Origin: Eubacterium sp.
GTDB taxonomy: Bacteria > Bacillota > Clostridia > Lachnospirales > Lachnospiraceae
Length of the DNA: 5,878 nucleotides
NCBI GenBank assembly: GCA_022776205.1
Contig: JALFIK010000089.1
Location: 1-5,878, forward strand
Direction: 5' to 3'
A model generated the notes under the pieces. It was not told the DNA's origin and searched no databases. It saw only the letters and a list, made by a program, of their open reading frames with translations. Each line of letters opens with the position of its first letter. Position 1 is the first letter of the stretch. This document shows, in pieces, positions 5,748 to 5,878 of the stretch. The position numbers and the translations under genes were made by a program.

Positions 5748-5878
5748 CTTGCAGGCAGATGGCTATGATGGCCTTCAGCTTGGCTGAATCGCTTCATTTT
5801 CCGGATAAGTCATTGTATCTTTTCTATCATTGACAATCTTGTAAATATTTCACAGTTTTTTCACTTGCTACGGTACCT
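5748..5878. other. Window end without a recognised gene
   Basis: Together with the repeats, this completes a gene-free stretch of about 310 bp after the permease. It contains a perfect 6-bp hairpin TTCAGC-TTG-GCTGAA (5774-5788) and becomes AT-rich after 5800. On the minus strand there is only a 12-codon frame (ATG near 5813) ending TGA and a 19-codon frame, neither with a good ribosome site. I see no promoter of clear quality and no RNA gene. Confidence 0.5.

Noticed and set aside
5812..5836. Minus-strand TTGTCA/TACAAT promoter near the window end
   Set aside because: The spacing is only 13 bp, too short for a normal promoter, and no gene follows.

Overview
The window looks like part of a chromosome from a Gram-positive anaerobe of the Clostridia, most likely a Lachnospiraceae gut bacterium. 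This is inferred from the type of genes, the strong Shine-Dalgarno sites, the TTGACA/TATAAT-like promoters and a moderate GC content that drops in the right half. The genus cannot be fixed from the sequence alone.

Left part, minus strand (1-2811): a three-gene operon reads leftward from a good promoter at 2783-2811. The first gene encodes a REC-GGDEF-EAL response regulator of the cyclic-di-GMP type, but it is split by a one-base frameshift at 2044-2047. Its GGDEF signature is degenerate (TADRF), while the EAL phosphodiesterase residues look intact. The second gene, overlapping by 14 bp, encodes a 189-residue very acidic protein of unknown function. The third, cut by the window edge, resembles the N-terminal RecA/KaiC-like part of PEP/pyruvate-binding-domain proteins.

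Middle (2660-3555): a divergent intergenic region of about 470 bp holds two back-to-back promoters, a perfect 11-bp inverted repeat between them, and a highly structured leader of about 180 nt. The leader precedes a YjdF (DUF2992) gene. It is very probably a yjdF-type riboswitch, the class reported to bind azaaromatic compounds, and it carries a perfect anti-Shine-Dalgarno segment, so control is probably at translation. A hairpin overlapping the yjdF stop codon may end transcription.

Right part, plus strand (3615-5569): a compact operon encodes a short GntR regulator of the YtrA type, an ABC ATPase and a six-helix ABC-2 permease. Its consensus-like promoter lies inside a perfect 14-bp dyad, the probable autoregulatory operator. 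The transporter substrate cannot be read from the sequence; antimicrobial or toxic-compound export or sensing is the usual role of such sets.

Right edge (5570-5878): no convincing gene. It holds an unusual 37-bp tandem repeat (three full copies plus a partial fourth) ending in a large hairpin made with an inverted copy of the repeat core. This is the least explained structure in the window.
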